Positions 33,591 to 42,170 of a stretch of 64,000 nucleotides of DNA are shown here, one piece after another (position 1 is the first letter of the stretch; the number at the start of each line of letters is the position of its first letter). Origin of the DNA: Mycobacteriales bacterium (GTDB taxonomy: Bacteria; Actinomycetota; Actinomycetes; Mycobacteriales; QHCD01); assembly GCA_036497565.1 (NCBI GenBank), contig DASXJE010000006.1:1-64000 (forward strand). The letters run 5' to 3'. A program made the position numbers and the translations under genes. Below the pieces are notes generated by a model. The model searched no databases, was not told where the DNA came from, and saw only the letters and a list, made by a program, of their open reading frames with translations.

Positions 33591-35096
33591 TCAACTCGGG
33601 TCGATCGGGGCGTCCGGCCCGAGCAGGCCACGGATGTTGGCCTCCAGCTCGGCCGGGATGACGCCACCCACCGCGGTTACCGTCCCGTCGGCGTCGACGA
33701 AGACGTTGGTCGGCACGCCCCGGACCCCGACCTGGCGCGCGTAGTCACCGGGCTCGTCGACGAGCACCGTGCCGTCGATCCCCCACAGGTTGCAGAAGGC
33801 CTCTGCCTCGGCGTCGCTACCGGCGCCTTCCCACACGTTGACCATGACGATTTCCAGCCCCGACCGGGCGGTACGACGGCGCCACTGCTCCATGATCGGC
33901 GCGGCCGCGTTGCACGGTCCTCACCAGCTGGCGAAGAAGTTGAGGATGTACTTGCGCTCGGACCACTCCCGGCTGTGCCGCACCGTCTCGCTGCGCATCG
34001 CGGGGAGCGCGAACTCGGGCAGTCGCTGACCGACCAGCGGATGGGCGACGGGCACCGACGTGCCGGGCGCGGGTGGCCCGGTGGTGAGATCGTCCGCGAC
34101 GGTGAGGGTCCCCGAACCGGCGTTCGCCACCAGGATTCGGTTGCGGTGTTCGGGGTGGACCGAGACTCCGCCGGGTCCGTCGCTGACGGGGATCCTGGTC
34201 CACTCGTGACCGTCTACGCCGACGACGCTCACCGTGCCGTCGCCGCGGTTGCCCACGTAGAGCCGGTCCCCGTCCGGTCCCGCCACGAGTCCGACGGGTG
34301 CACTCCCGGTCGGGATCTCGTCGCCGGTGGTCTCGCCCTTGGCGGCGTCGATGCGCGAGACAGTCCCGGCGACGGAGTTGATCACATAGATCTCGTCGTC
34401 CACCGGGTTGACGGCCACCGCACAGGGCCCGGCCCCGACGTCGAGCCGCGCGACCGACTCGCGGGTGTCCAGATCGACGACGGTGACCGATGCGGCGAGG
34501 AAGTTGACGCAGTAGGCCCGTCCGTACCGCGGGTCGACCGCGACCGCTCCGGCGCCGATCTCCGCCGTCACGGTGTCCAGCACCGCGAGGGAGTCGAGGT
34601 CGACGATCGACATCGTGCCACCCATGGCGTTGCCGACGTAGAGGCGGCGGCCCGGGACGTCGATCGCCAGCCCGGCGGGATAGGTCCCCACGGGAATCTC
34701 GGCCACGACCTCGTCGCGCAGTGGATCGACGACGGAGAGCTGGTCCGAGCGGGCGTCCGCGGTGAAGATCAGGCCGCGCTGGTCGTCGATGGCGATGTCG
34801 ATCGGCTCGAGGCCGACGGCGACCTCGCCGATCCGGGTCATGGTGTCGAGGTCGACGACCGCGACCGCGTTCGAGCGGGAGCACGCGACGTACGCCCGAT
34901 CGGTACGCCGATCGACCACGACGCCCTCCGGGTCGTAGCCGACCCAGACCTCGCCGAGGATGCGCCACGGCTCCGCACCGGGCGGCCCGTCGACGAGGCA
35001 CGCGGCACCGTCGACGTCGGACTCCGAGGATTCCGGCCCGTCGCGAAGCCCCGCGTCCGCCGGACGTTCGCTGGAGTCGCTCATACCCTCTTCCAC
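33591..35096 (-). CDS. Probable selenoprotein: beta-propeller fused to a TlpA-like thioredoxin domain with UGA at the CxxC motif
   Basis: 501 residues if the in-frame UGA at 33921-33923 is read as selenocysteine (residue 392). Residues about 40-345 form YVTN/YncE-type beta-propeller repeats (VVDLDTMTRIGEVAVGLEPI and similar). From about 355 a TlpA/ResA-like thioredoxin domain begins: GQRLPEFALP, YILNFFASW, then UGA, then GPCNAAAPIMEQW, and a cis-Pro GVPTNVFVD. UGA replaces the first Cys of CGPC, and the frame stays open for 110 more codons with the rest of the fold intact. No signal peptide was seen. A redox role is likely. If not selenocysteine, it is a nonsense mutation. Starts: GTG 35096 or ATG 35084. 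Confidence 0.8.
33879..33902 (-). promoter_or_regulatory. Candidate bacterial SECIS hairpin after the UGA
   Basis: Counting from the base after UGA, GCGCC (19-23) pairs with GGCGC (38-42) around a 14-base loop GAUCAUGGAGCAGU containing GG. Distance and loop G fit the general plan of bacterial selenocysteine insertion elements, which are variable; weak extra pairing is possible outside. This is a hand fold in a GC-rich sequence and needs computation. Confidence 0.4.
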
Positions 35097-35352
35097 GGTC
35101 GTCCTGACGGATCTGTGCTCTCAGGCACGTCGCCCGGCACCCAGGAGTTGGCGAACACAGACGGAAAACCTAACACGCGAGCCGATCCGCACCGCGGTCG
35201 CAGTCACCGGACGACACCCGGCCCGCGACTGCTCCGGGTGCGCCCACCGAGCCGCGCGATCCCGCGTCAAACGGGCTCTCCCGATCGCTCTCCTTTGTTA
35301 CGCTCCGCTGCAGAGACGCTACGCGCACTCTCGATCTCGAGGGAGATGAACG
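35097..35352. promoter_or_regulatory. Divergent intergenic region, selenoprotein / DUF4331 gene
   Basis: 256 bases holding the start regions of both genes. GAGGGAGATGAACG precedes the DUF4331 GTG. I see no gene, no tRNA-Sec and no strong dyad here. Confidence 0.4.
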
Positions 35353-36366
35353 GTGTCGAATCACTTCACCGGCCTCAGTCTTGGGCCACCTCTCGGTGAC
35401 CAACGGCTCGACCTCTGCGATCTCTACGCCTTCCAGTCGCCGGCCGATCCGACGAGGACCGTGCTCATCCTCAACGCGAATCCGAATGCCGATGCACTCG
35501 ACCCCGATGCCATCTACCGGCTGAATATCGACAACGACGGCGACTACCGGACCGACGTTGCGTTGAGCTACGTATTTGGCCCACCACGTGACGGTGTGCA
35601 GACCGCGAGCGTCTTTCTCGCGAGAGGCGCCGAGGCACGATCGGAAGAGGCCGCGGGAAACACGATCTTCGCCGACGTCGAGGTCTCCTTCGACGCCGCC
35701 CCCAACATCGTCACGTCTGGGCCTTACACCTTCTTTGCGGGCGCTCGCAGCGATGCTTTCTTCTTCGACTACGACGGAATCGACAACCTCTTCGACACGT
35801 CCGGCGGCAGAAACTTCACGGCGCCGCACCTTGGCGGCAAGTCGCCGTGGACGGGCAAGGACTCCAACACGGAAGCCAATGTGTTCTCCACCGTGATCGA
35901 GCTACCCACGAGCGAGCTCGGCGGCGACCCGGAGATCCACATCTGGGGCCGGTGCAGCGTCCAGCGCGACGGCAAGCTGCTGCACGTCGACCGGGCCGGC
36001 CACCCGTCGGTCAGCAGCTTCTTCAACACCGACGAGACCAAAGAGGAATTCAACGCCAGCGAGCCGGTCAACGACCGCGCTCGCTGGCTGGATCAGTTCG
36101 TCCACCTGATGGGCCACACCGGCGGATACACGAGGGACGAAGCGATCGCCGCGATCGACGCCCACCGCATCCTTCCGGACACGCTGAATTTTGATCCGTC
36201 CCGGCCCGCGAAATATCCCAACGGGCGTGTCTTCAGCGACAATGTCATCGATCACCGCCTGGCCTTTCTCTCCAAGGGAGAAATTCCGCCGGACGGCCTC
36301 AGCCCGCACACCGACGTGCTCGAGGAGTTCCCCTATCTCGGAACGCCACACCCGGTCGTGCCCTAG
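35353..36366 (+). CDS. DUF4331 family protein
   Basis: 337 residues. Matches the DUF4331 pattern: an N-terminal HFTGLSLGPPLGDQRLDLCDLYAFQSP, LNANPNADA, YRLNIDNDGDYRTDVAL, and DAFFFDYDGI. The family is widespread in actinobacteria and of unknown function; the Asp/Asn-rich loop suggests cation binding. No clear signal peptide in this version, and many members are secreted. The GTG start is preceded by GAGGGAGATG. Its stop overlaps the stop of the convergent SLAC1/TehA gene in CTAG. Confidence 0.88.
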   Translation: MSNHFTGLSLGPPLGDQRLDLCDLYAFQSPADPTRTVLILNANPNADALDPDAIYRLNIDNDGDYRTDVALSYVFGPPRDGVQTASVFLARGAEARSEEAAGNTIFADVEVSFDAAPNIVTSGPYTFFAGARSDAFFFDYDGIDNLFDTSGGRNFTAPHLGGKSPWTGKDSNTEANVFSTVIELPTSELGGDPEIHIWGRCSVQRDGKLLHVDRAGHPSVSSFFNTDETKEEFNASEPVNDRARWLDQFVHLMGHTGGYTRDEAIAAIDAHRILPDTLNFDPSRPAKYPNGRVFSDNVIDHRLAFLSKGEIPPDGLSPHTDVLEEFPYLGTPHPVVP

Positions 36367-37355
36367 GCCACGGCAGGTTCTTCCGACGGGAGCCGCGGCA
36401 GGAACGTGTCGGTGGCCAGACCGATCCCGGTGCGGACGAGCAGGGCGCCGATCCCGGCGGTGATGACGGCGAGCAGGACGTAGGTCCAGTCCTGCTGCCG
36501 GTGGACGTGCTCGGCCGCCAACCACCGGATCGCGATCGTGAACGCAGCGGCGTAGGAGAAGGCGAACGCCCAGATGCCCGGCCCGAAGGGCACCCGCAGG
36601 TACGCCGGAATGAGTCGTACCTGCACGAGCAGCATCAGCAGGGCATAGCCGGCGAGGAGCAGGGCGACGACGTCGAGGTGGCCACCGTTGATCGCGAACC
36701 ACGCGTTGCCGGCGACCACCGGCGGAGCGAAGTCGATGGCGACCGTCGGCAGCAACGCGAGGGGCAGGGCCGGCTCGACGAACAACCGCAGCAGGAGGAT
36801 CGAGCCCAACAGCAACCAGCAGATCACGCCGTAGCCGAACATGAGATAGGCCAGGCTCCGGAAGCCGAGGGTGGCACTGCCGGCCGCGGCGATCAGTCCG
36901 CCCGCTGTGGTCGGGAGGAAGTAGCCGGGGTGCCATTGTTCCAGGCGCATGTCTGCGACGATCCACTCCCCGGTCAGCCAGCCCCCGATCAGGACCGTCC
37001 CGATCAATGCCACGACGAAGACCGCTTCCCCGAATCCCCGTGCCTGCCCGGCCAGGGTCACGCCCAGCATCATGGGGACCACGAAGGCGAGTGCCGTGAA
37101 CGGCGCGTGGACGGGATCCATCAGTTGTGTCCGCCACCGGGAACCGGCGATGACGTTGGCGGAGTAGCCGATCACCGTCACCAACCACACGGCGGCGGTC
37201 AGGATCCAGAGGACGTCGCCGGGCCAGGTCGGCACCCGCGTCAGCATCGATGCGGCCGACCAGGCCTGCGCGAGGCCGGCCAGTCCGAAGGAGATGCCGA
37301 AGACGTTCGCCCCCAGATGCAGCGGCGGTTTCCCGGCACTCGCCTGCACGCTCAT
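36363..37355 (-). CDS. SLAC1/TehA-family (TDT) membrane transporter
   Basis: 330 residues, about ten membrane helices. The start GANVFGISFGLAGLAQAW and the central WHPGYFLPTTAGGLIAA match the TDT/SLAC1/TehA family, anion channels linked to tellurite resistance, C4-dicarboxylate or chloride/sulfite transport. The family's pore-gating Phe probably corresponds to one in these helices but was not assigned. It stands alone, convergent with DUF4331. Confidence 0.88.
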   Translation of the reverse strand: MSVQASAGKPPLHLGANVFGISFGLAGLAQAWSAASMLTRVPTWPGDVLWILTAAVWLVTVIGYSANVIAGSRWRTQLMDPVHAPFTALAFVVPMMLGVTLAGQARGFGEAVFVVALIGTVLIGGWLTGEWIVADMRLEQWHPGYFLPTTAGGLIAAAGSATLGFRSLAYLMFGYGVICWLLLGSILLLRLFVEPALPLALLPTVAIDFAPPVVAGNAWFAINGGHLDVVALLLAGYALLMLLVQVRLIPAYLRVPFGPGIWAFAFSYAAAFTIAIRWLAAEHVHRQQDWTYVLLAVITAGIGALLVRTGIGLATDTFLPRLPSEEPAVA

Positions 37356-37488
37356 GACCGCTCCTTGTCGGCGTCGCGGGCCCGATCATGGCCCAGCCGG
37401 GACGACCGGCCCGGCGAGACGCGCCGTCTCGCCGCCCTCCTTCGTCGGTAGGCGGGCCTACGGTGCCGGCACAGGGAGCGGAGGCGTC

Positions 37489-37959
37489 ATGAACTCACCT
37501 GACCAGGTCATGCTCGAGATCGGCCGGGGCATCGAGCTGCAGCAACGCGGCGAGCGCGAGGCGGCGCGGACGCTGTTCACCGACATCTGGAGTCGGATCG
37601 GAGCCGGCGGTGACCCCTTGCACCGGTGTGCCCTTGCGCACTCGATGGCCGACGTCCAAGAACTCCCCGAGGACGAGCTCGTCTGGGATCTGCGCGCACT
37701 GGATGCCGCCGACTCGATCAGCGACGACCGCGCCCGCATGGCCGGTGTCGCCGGGACAGTGGCCGGGTTCTACCCGTCCTTGCATCTCAATCTCGGCGAC
37801 GTCTACCGCCGGCTCGGCGACGTCGACAACGCCAGGAAACACCTCACGTGCGGTCGGGAACGGGTGCCTGCGCTCGGCGTCGACGGCTACGCGGCGATGA
37901 TCGTCGCCGGCTTGGACCGGCTCGCTAGCCGCCTGCCACGGACGGGCGGGCCCCCGTGA
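37489..37959 (+). CDS. Tetratricopeptide-like hypothetical protein
   Basis: 156 residues, all-helical. IELQQRGEREAARTLFTDIWSRIG and LHLNLGDVYRRLGDVDNARKHLTCGRERV have TPR-like A/B helix pairs. The central HRCALAHSMADVQ with Asp/Glu-rich neighbours is conserved in a widespread actinobacterial family of unknown role. The ATG follows AGGGAGCGGAGG. Its 3' end overlaps the convergent cyclase-ATPase gene by 35 bases. Confidence 0.8.
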   Translation: MNSPDQVMLEIGRGIELQQRGEREAARTLFTDIWSRIGAGGDPLHRCALAHSMADVQELPEDELVWDLRALDAADSISDDRARMAGVAGTVAGFYPSLHLNLGDVYRRLGDVDNARKHLTCGRERVPALGVDGYAAMIVAGLDRLASRLPRTGGPP

Positions 37960-40657
37960 CGGCCTGCTGGCCGATATGTTCGGCGACCGCCGCCGGCTCC
38001 GGCACGGCCGCGAGGGCGAGTGCCTCCGCCTGGTCGAACGTGCGACCCAGGTCGCGCTCGCGGTCCCAGGCAGCGTCGCCCAGGACCTCCCGGACCGGAC
38101 CGAGAGCGCGGTCGAGGAGCGCGATGTCCGGTGGCGGTGCGGGCATCTCCGCCTTGTCGCGCATCGACTCCGCCGCACCGGCGAGCCGGGCCGCGCTCGT
38201 CGCGGCACCGAGCGCGGCCGCGATCACGGCGGCGAGTTCCACGGCGGTCGCGGTGAGCTCGACGTCGCCGAGAGCGGCGATCCCGTCGAGGATCGACCGG
38301 AGCAGGGCGAGCGCCGCTTCCGGGCGCCCGCCGAAGGCCAGGCCGCCGACCAGGTTGGTCTTGTCGATCAGCACGTCCGACGGGTCGCCGTTGCGCTCGT
38401 CGATCTCGAGACACTCCTCGAGCAACGCGATCGCGTGGTCGTTACGACCCGAGTCGACCTCCACCACGGCGAGATTGGACAAGCCCGTCGTGAGCCGCTC
38501 CTCGGCACCGATCCTCCGAGCGATCGCGATGCTCTCCTCCAGGAGTGGGCGAGCGACATCCAGCTCACCGACCATCCGGTGCACCACGCCGAGACTGCTG
38601 AGCACCCGGGCGACCTGTTCCGGGTCGTCGAGCGCGCGCCACAACCGCAGCGCGCGTTCCAGCAGGCGTTGCGCCGCCTCGTGCTCGCCCTGCTGGATCA
38701 GCAGTACGCCGAGCCCGTGGACGGCACGGACGTAGTCGCGGCCGGTGCCCTCGGTGTTCTGATCGACCGCGCGCTCCAGCCATCGACGACCCTCGGCCGC
38801 GTGCCCGTGGCCGTACCAGAACCAGGTGAGCGGGCCGACCAGACGCAGGCCGATCGAGGCCCGGTCGTCGTCGGTCCCGGTCCGGTCCGGCGACACGTCC
38901 GGCGACAGGTCCGGCGATAGGGCCCACGACAGTGCCGCGCGCAGATTGTCGTGCTCGGCCTCGAGCCGGTCCAGCCAGCGCAGCCGTTCACTGCCGCTGA
39001 GCTGCTCGGCCGCCTGCTCGGCGAAGTCGAGGTAATACTCGGCGTGCCGCCGGCGTACCGCCTCCGCCTCGTCGGCCTCGGCCAGCCGCTCCGCGGCGAA
39101 CTCCCGGATCGTCACCAGCATCCCGGCGCGCGGCTCACCGTCGGGACCCTCGCGCACCGTCGACAGGTTGAGGTCGACGAGGGACGCCAGCACGTCGAGC
39201 GGATCGGCTCCGGCCAGACCGCCCGACGCCAGCGCGACCGCGGCGAGGCCGTCGAGATCGCAGCCCCGCACGAAGACGGACAGCGCGCGGAACGCCCGGC
39301 GGAGGTCGTCGTCGAGCAGGTCGTAGCTCCACCCGATGGTCTGCCGCAGCGTCTGATGCCGGTCCGGCCGGCCCGCCGTGCCGCCGGACAGACCAAGGCT
39401 CCGGTCGAGCCGGCCGCGGAGCGACTGCGGCGACAGCAGTTTGGTCCGCGCGGCCGCGAGCTCGATGGCGAGCGGCAGCCCGTCCAGCCGCTCGCAGATC
39501 GCCACCACGTCGGCCTCGTTGTCCTCGGTCACGGTGAAACCCGGCTTCACCATCGCGGCGTGCATCGCGAAAAGCGCAACCGCGCCGGAGGTGCGGATCT
39601 CGGCGAAGCTCGCCCGGGCCGGGGGCAGGTCCAGCGGCGGCACCGGCAGCTCGTACTCCCCCGGCAGGTGTAGCACTCGCCGTGACGTGGCGATGACGAC
39701 CGCCCGGGGCGCGGCGGTCAGCAGGTCGTGCACCAACTCGCCGGCACCGGCGAGCTGCTCGAGGTTGTCGAGGACGACGAGGACCGGCCGGTCGGCGATC
39801 TGGGCGGCGACGAGATCGGCGGGCGCGCCGTCTCCCGCCGCACCGACCACGCCGACGAGGGTCTGCCAGGCGACCGCGGCGTCGGTGGCGGCGGCGAGCG
39901 GGACGAAGTAGACGCCCTGGTTGAACATGTCGTCGAGTTGGCGCGCTGCGGCCAGCGCGAGACGGGTCTTGCCACTGCCGCCCGGCCCGGTCAGGGTGAG
40001 CAGGCGCGTGTCCCCGCCCGCGAGTATGTCGTGCACGGTGGCCAACTCACGTTCGCGGCCGACGAGGCGGGTCGGCGGATCGGGCAGCCGCGACGGAGCG
40101 CCGAGGCTCTTCAACGGCGGGAAGTCCGCGACCAGATCGGACGCGACCAGCTGGTGCACCCGCATCGGTTCGGGCAGGTCCTTGAACCGGTGCCAGCCGA
40201 GGTCGTGCAGCGTCACACCGGCCGGCAGATCATCGACAAGCTCCGACCGGGTCCGGCCCGACACCAGCACCTGCGCGCCGTGCGCCGCGGCGGCGAGCCG
40301 GGCCGCCCGGTGCACGTCCAGCCCGACGTAGCCGTCCTCGTGCCGGGTCGGCTCGCCGGTGTGCACCGCCATCCGCACCCGCACCGAGCAGCCGTCCGGC
40401 CACTCGCACCGGGCGAGAGCCCGCTGGGCCGAGAGGGCCGCGGCGAACCCGTCGCCGGCCCGCTCGAAGACGACGAAGAAGCTGTCTCCCTCGGTGCCCA
40501 TCTCGTGCCCGTGCCACCGGTGGAACGCCTCGCGCAGCGTCAGCCGCTGGAGCGACAGCACGTCGGCGTACCGGCTGCCGAGCCGGCGCAGCAGTGCCGT
40601 CGACCCCTCGATGTCCGAGAACAGCATCGTCACGGTCCCGGACGGGAGCGCCTCCAT
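37925..40657 (-). CDS. Class III cyclase / AAA-type ATPase / TPR regulator
   Basis: About 910 residues in three parts. Residues 1-180 form a class III nucleotide cyclase homology domain (MLFSDIEGSTALLRR with the first metal Asp; GTEGDSFFVVF with the second). Residues 205-480 form an NB-ARC-like ATPase with Walker A GPGGSGKTRLA and LVVLDNLEQL. The rest is a helical TPR-like array. This is a large actinobacterial signalling architecture. Here no LuxR DNA-binding domain is present, so output may be through the cyclase or by protein contact. Start ATG 40657 or TTG two codons earlier. It may make cAMP for the neighbouring cNMP-binding protein, which is divergent. Confidence 0.9.
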   Translation of the reverse strand: MEALPSGTVTMLFSDIEGSTALLRRLGSRYADVLSLQRLTLREAFHRWHGHEMGTEGDSFFVVFERAGDGFAAALSAQRALARCEWPDGCSVRVRMAVHTGEPTRHEDGYVGLDVHRAARLAAAAHGAQVLVSGRTRSELVDDLPAGVTLHDLGWHRFKDLPEPMRVHQLVASDLVADFPPLKSLGAPSRLPDPPTRLVGRERELATVHDILAGGDTRLLTLTGPGGSGKTRLALAAARQLDDMFNQGVYFVPLAAATDAAVAWQTLVGVVGAAGDGAPADLVAAQIADRPVLVVLDNLEQLAGAGELVHDLLTAAPRAVVIATSRRVLHLPGEYELPVPPLDLPPARASFAEIRTSGAVALFAMHAAMVKPGFTVTEDNEADVVAICERLDGLPLAIELAAARTKLLSPQSLRGRLDRSLGLSGGTAGRPDRHQTLRQTIGWSYDLLDDDLRRAFRALSVFVRGCDLDGLAAVALASGGLAGADPLDVLASLVDLNLSTVREGPDGEPRAGMLVTIREFAAERLAEADEAEAVRRRHAEYYLDFAEQAAEQLSGSERLRWLDRLEAEHDNLRAALSWALSPDLSPDVSPDRTGTDDDRASIGLRLVGPLTWFWYGHGHAAEGRRWLERAVDQNTEGTGRDYVRAVHGLGVLLIQQGEHEAAQRLLERALRLWRALDDPEQVARVLSSLGVVHRMVGELDVARPLLEESIAIARRIGAEERLTTGLSNLAVVEVDSGRNDHAIALLEECLEIDERNGDPSDVLIDKTNLVGGLAFGGRPEAALALLRSILDGIAALGDVELTATAVELAAVIAAALGAATSAARLAGAAESMRDKAEMPAPPPDIALLDRALGPVREVLGDAAWDRERDLGRTFDQAEALALAAVPEPAAVAEHIGQQAVTGARPSVAGG

Positions 40658-40834
40658 GCCCAAGGATTGTGCTGCCCTCCCCGGTCCCCGGCAGTCGATT
40701 CGGCAAGGCTATCCGGACAATCATCGACTCATCGGACGTCGCCCGGCGGTCGGCTCGACCGATTCGGCGGACCGGGCCCGCGCGAGCTCCGAAGATCGCT
40801 ACAGTTCCGCCGGCTGCTCACGACGGAGGCCACG

Positions 40835-41830
40835 ATGCGCCACTCGAGTTCGGTGACCACGGTGTCGTGGATCCCCAGTGAGGCGATCACGGGCGCGGTC
40901 CTGAAGATGCCGTTCGACGCCGGCATGGCCCAGTACGACGCGCCGCCGCCGGACACGATCAGCGATCTCGCCGCGTTCGTGGCGGACGGGCGGTGCCGGT
41001 TCGCCAACGTTCTCGAGGCGTCCATCGACGTCGACGACGGCGTGATCGTCGGGTACGAGCAGTCCGGCGGCGGGCACGTCGGCGCGACGACGCTGCGGGT
41101 GGCCCATCGGGCGCTCACCTTCGCCGCCCTCGCCCTCCCCGACCGGCGCAGTGCCCGCCGGATCGGCGACACCGCGGTCCGGTTCGAGCAGACCGCCGGC
41201 GGGCGCACCGGCGTACCGGCTCCCCGGCGGGTCGCCCACCCGCCGTATCTCCAGTTGAGCGCGCCCCTCGCCTGGACGACGTTGGCCCTGACCCTGCACG
41301 CCGACGGCCGCTCGGAATGGGAGCTCGTCGGCGCAAGCCCGTTCCCGCGGCACTGGATCTACGACCCGGCCGGCCAACTGCACAGCAAGTCGTCGACCAT
41401 CGACTACCACACGTGGAGCGTGCGCGCGTTCGGCCGGCATACGCCGTGGGGCGACCAGGATTCGGCGGCACTGGTCAACGTCGTGGAATCGGCGGTCGAA
41501 CGGCAGCTGTCCGCCCAGATCATGGGCGGCGCCGTCGACGTCCGCCGGCTGCCGGCCGGTGCGATCCTGACCGAGCAGGGCGCCCCGGCAGACGAGCTCT
41601 ACCTGCTCCTCGACGGCGTGCTCCGGGTGGAGGTCGACGGCGCCGCGGTCGCCGACATCGGTCCCGGCGCGATCCTGGGCGAGCGGGCCGTGCTGGAGGA
41701 CGGTCGTCGTACGGCGACGCTGCGGGCGGTCAGCCCGTGCACGGTCGCGGCCACCGATCCCGCCACCGTCGACGGCGACGCGCTGATGCAGGTCGCCGGG
41801 GGCCACCGGCGGGAGGAGACCGGCGGGTAG
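40835..41830 (+). CDS. Protein with C-terminal cyclic-nucleotide-binding domain
   Basis: 331 residues. Roughly residues 225-331 form a cNMP-binding beta-barrel (LPAGAILTEQGAPADELYLLLDGVLRVEVDG, then IGPGAILGERAVLEDGRRTATLRAV with the phosphate-binding GERA and R). The N-terminal 220 residues are of no family I recognise and have no helix-turn-helix. The ATG at 40835 follows GACGGAGG. It is divergent from the class III cyclase gene, so it may be an effector of the cAMP or cGMP made there. Confidence 0.82.
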   Translation: MRHSSSVTTVSWIPSEAITGAVLKMPFDAGMAQYDAPPPDTISDLAAFVADGRCRFANVLEASIDVDDGVIVGYEQSGGGHVGATTLRVAHRALTFAALALPDRRSARRIGDTAVRFEQTAGGRTGVPAPRRVAHPPYLQLSAPLAWTTLALTLHADGRSEWELVGASPFPRHWIYDPAGQLHSKSSTIDYHTWSVRAFGRHTPWGDQDSAALVNVVESAVERQLSAQIMGGAVDVRRLPAGAILTEQGAPADELYLLLDGVLRVEVDGAAVADIGPGAILGERAVLEDGRRTATLRAVSPCTVAATDPATVDGDALMQVAGGHRREETGG

Positions 41831-41937
41831 CACCCCGATCCGGCCGATCTACGCGAACCGGACTGTGGGAATTTCCGGTGACAACGAGGACAACAGTGAC
41901 CGTCTGCTCGCCCTGAGTACGCTAACGTACAGCTGCC

Positions 41938-41989
41938 TCGGGCGACCCGGTCCCAGTGGCAAGGGGGAGGTTGGGCCCGGGTCGCCCGA
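41938..41989 (+). other. Structured RNA/DNA hairpin with purine-rich loop
   Basis: TCGGGCGACCCGG (41938-41950) and CCGGGTCGCCCGA (41977-41989) form a perfect 13-bp stem enclosing a 26-base loop that contains AAGGGGGAGG. It is followed by no U-tract. It could be a terminator, a stable RNA, or a protein-binding hairpin. I cannot match it to a known RNA family. Confidence 0.55.
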
Positions 41990-42033
41990 CGGCCTCGAGT
42001 CCTGGTTGGCGATCCAGCGCGCCATTCCGTCGC

Positions 42034-42096
42034 CATTCCGCGTGAACGTCACGTTCAGGCGCTCTATCCGCATCAACGTCACGTTGACGCGGAATG
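42034..42096. repeat. Nested palindrome AACGT-C-ACGTT
   Basis: Outer arms CATTCCGCGT (42034-42043) and ACGCGGAATG (42087-42096) are perfect complements. Inside are two small palindromes, GAACGT-C-ACGTTC (42044-42056) and CAACGT-C-ACGTTG (42074-42086), separated by 17 bases. Each arm of the large hairpin is thus itself palindromic, the same plan as the element at 5848. Confidence 0.85.
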
Positions 42097-42170
42097 GGCT
42101 GGGCTACGGCGCCGCGGGATAGAGACGGTTGATCCCGCTCGCGGCGACCTGGCCACCGCAACCTCGCCCG

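Larger units (their letters stand above)
41831..42170. promoter_or_regulatory. Structured intergenic region between convergent genes
   Basis: 340 bases between the cNMP-binding gene (plus) and a GAF-ANTAR gene (minus), so both end here. No convincing gene. It holds a 13-bp hairpin at 41938-41989 and the nested palindrome at 42034-42096, described separately; the pair may serve as terminators for both genes. Confidence 0.6.

Noticed and set aside
33591-33893. A separate thioredoxin-like gene starting at an internal ATG
   Set aside because: That start lacks the first half of the thioredoxin fold and the CxxC motif. The upstream frame continues in register across a UGA precisely at the Cys position, so one Sec-containing gene is the better reading.
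35097-35352. tRNA-Sec (selC) near the selenoprotein gene
   Set aside because: No cloverleaf with an extra-long variable arm or TCA anticodon was found by eye in this region; selC may lie elsewhere in the genome.
41849-42122. Short frames on both strands through the 41831-42170 gap
   Set aside because: They run through the nested palindrome, have no ribosome site or recognisable family and poor codon pattern.
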